Assembly (NCBI RefSeq): GCF_947378715.1 | Contig: NZ_CANCLE010000218.1 | Location: 1 to 5,134, forward strand | DNA: 5,134 bases | Direction: 5' to 3' | From: Phenylobacterium aquaticum | Lineage (GTDB): Bacteria; Pseudomonadota; Alphaproteobacteria; Caulobacterales; Caulobacteraceae | Shown: one piece after another, positions 4,719 to 5,134 of the stretch | How the letters are laid out: the number at the start of each line of letters is the position of its first letter | Numbering within the stretch: the stretch's first letter is position 1 | Program-made: the position numbers and the translations under genes | Notes under the pieces: model-generated | Seen by the model: the letters and a program-made list of their open reading frames with translations, nothing else | What the model was told of the DNA's origin: nothing | Databases searched by the model: none

Positions 4719-5134
4719 ATGACGCCAGTACTGAGCCTGTTCGCCGCCCTGGCGGCCGCGACCCCACAGGCGGCGGCGCTGCCGGTCGCGGCGCCCGTCG
4801 CGGCGACCCAGGGGATCAGCACCTATCCGGCCAGTTTCTTCGCGGCTTCCGGCGCGAACACCGCCGCCGACATGGTCTCGCGCCTGCCCGGCTTCTCCCT
4901 CGACAGCGGCGACAGCGTGCGCGGCTTCGAGGGCGCGGCGGGCAATGTACTGATCGACGGCTCACGGCCGGCCTCCAAGACCGATAATCTCGACGAGATC
5001 CTGCGCCGCATCCCGGCCAATCGGGTCGACCATATCGAGGTGATCCGCGGCGGCGCGCCGGGCATCGACATGCAGGGCAAGTCGATCCTGGCCAATGTGG
5101 TCCGCACCAAGACCTCCGGGCTTCAGATCGTCAC
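4719..5134 (+). CDS. TonB-dependent receptor, N-terminal part (signal peptide and plug domain)
   Basis: 138 codons are visible and the gene runs off the right edge; family members usually have 650-1000 residues, so most of the beta-barrel is missing. Residues 1 to about 20-25 form an Ala-rich signal peptide for export towards the outer membrane. GISTYPASFF (32-41) stands where a TonB-box-like segment is expected. The plug domain follows: D51-M-V-S-R-L-P-G-F, V67-R-G-F, G75-N-V-L-I-D-G-S-R-P, I94-L-R-R-I-P, then V103-D-H-I-E-V-I-R-G-G-A-P-G-I-D-M-Q-G. The segment ending I-E-V-I-R-G is the classic plug signature. The variant G-A-P-G-I-D-M-Q-G resembles a subfamily I recall from Caulobacter and sphingomonads. 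The substrate cannot be told from this part. The ATG is the first possible start after an in-frame TAA at 4659-4661, and GGAG lies 7 nt before it. The signal peptide n-region has no Lys or Arg, which is unusual. Confidence 0.9.
   Translation, partial: MTPVLSLFAALAAATPQAAALPVAAPVAATQGISTYPASFFAASGANTAADMVSRLPGFSLDSGDSVRGFEGAAGNVLIDGSRPASKTDNLDEILRRIPANRVDHIEVIRGGAPGIDMQGKSILANVVRTKTSGLQIV

Overview
The window is GC-rich and gene-dense. Its protein sequences, its use of GANTC sites and the local gene order suggest an alphaproteobacterium, most likely of the Caulobacter/Phenylobacterium type. That placement is an inference from sequence character and recalled families, not from a search. The DNA looks like core chromosome: I see no insertion sequence, phage gene, tRNA, rRNA or CRISPR array, and no broken gene.

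Layout. Positions 1-2819, read on the minus strand, hold the start of an aa3-type cytochrome c oxidase operon: ctaC (subunit II, 2819 to 1842), ctaD (subunit I, 1824 to 169), then the first 25 codons of ctaB (heme O synthase, from 77 off the left edge). A 15-bp stem-loop with a T-rich tail lies between ctaD and ctaB. Positions 2820-3159 are a 340-bp divergent intergenic region with candidate promoters for both directions and a CCTTGG/CCAAGG inverted repeat. Positions 3160-4590 on the plus strand encode the metalloprotease TldD. A 128-bp gap follows, carrying a palindrome, a possible CtrA-like site and a hairpin that covers the next ribosome binding site. From 4719 to the right edge is the N-terminus of a TonB-dependent outer-membrane receptor, showing a signal peptide and most of a plug domain.

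How the genes work together. CtaC takes electrons from cytochrome c at its CuA site and passes them to heme a and the heme a3-CuB centre of CtaD, where oxygen is reduced and protons are pumped. CtaB makes heme O, the precursor of the heme A that CtaD needs. TldD is a conserved neighbour, with no mechanistic link to the oxidase visible here. The receptor is a separate uptake gene.

The window is mostly ordinary. The points most worth a second look are the ctaD-ctaB terminator-like hairpin, the hairpin sequestering the receptor's Shine-Dalgarno sequence, a tldD promoter that fixes the tldD start downstream of the first ATG, and a cluster of four GANTC (CcrM) sites at the 5' end of tldD. I found nothing that supports a previously undescribed system.
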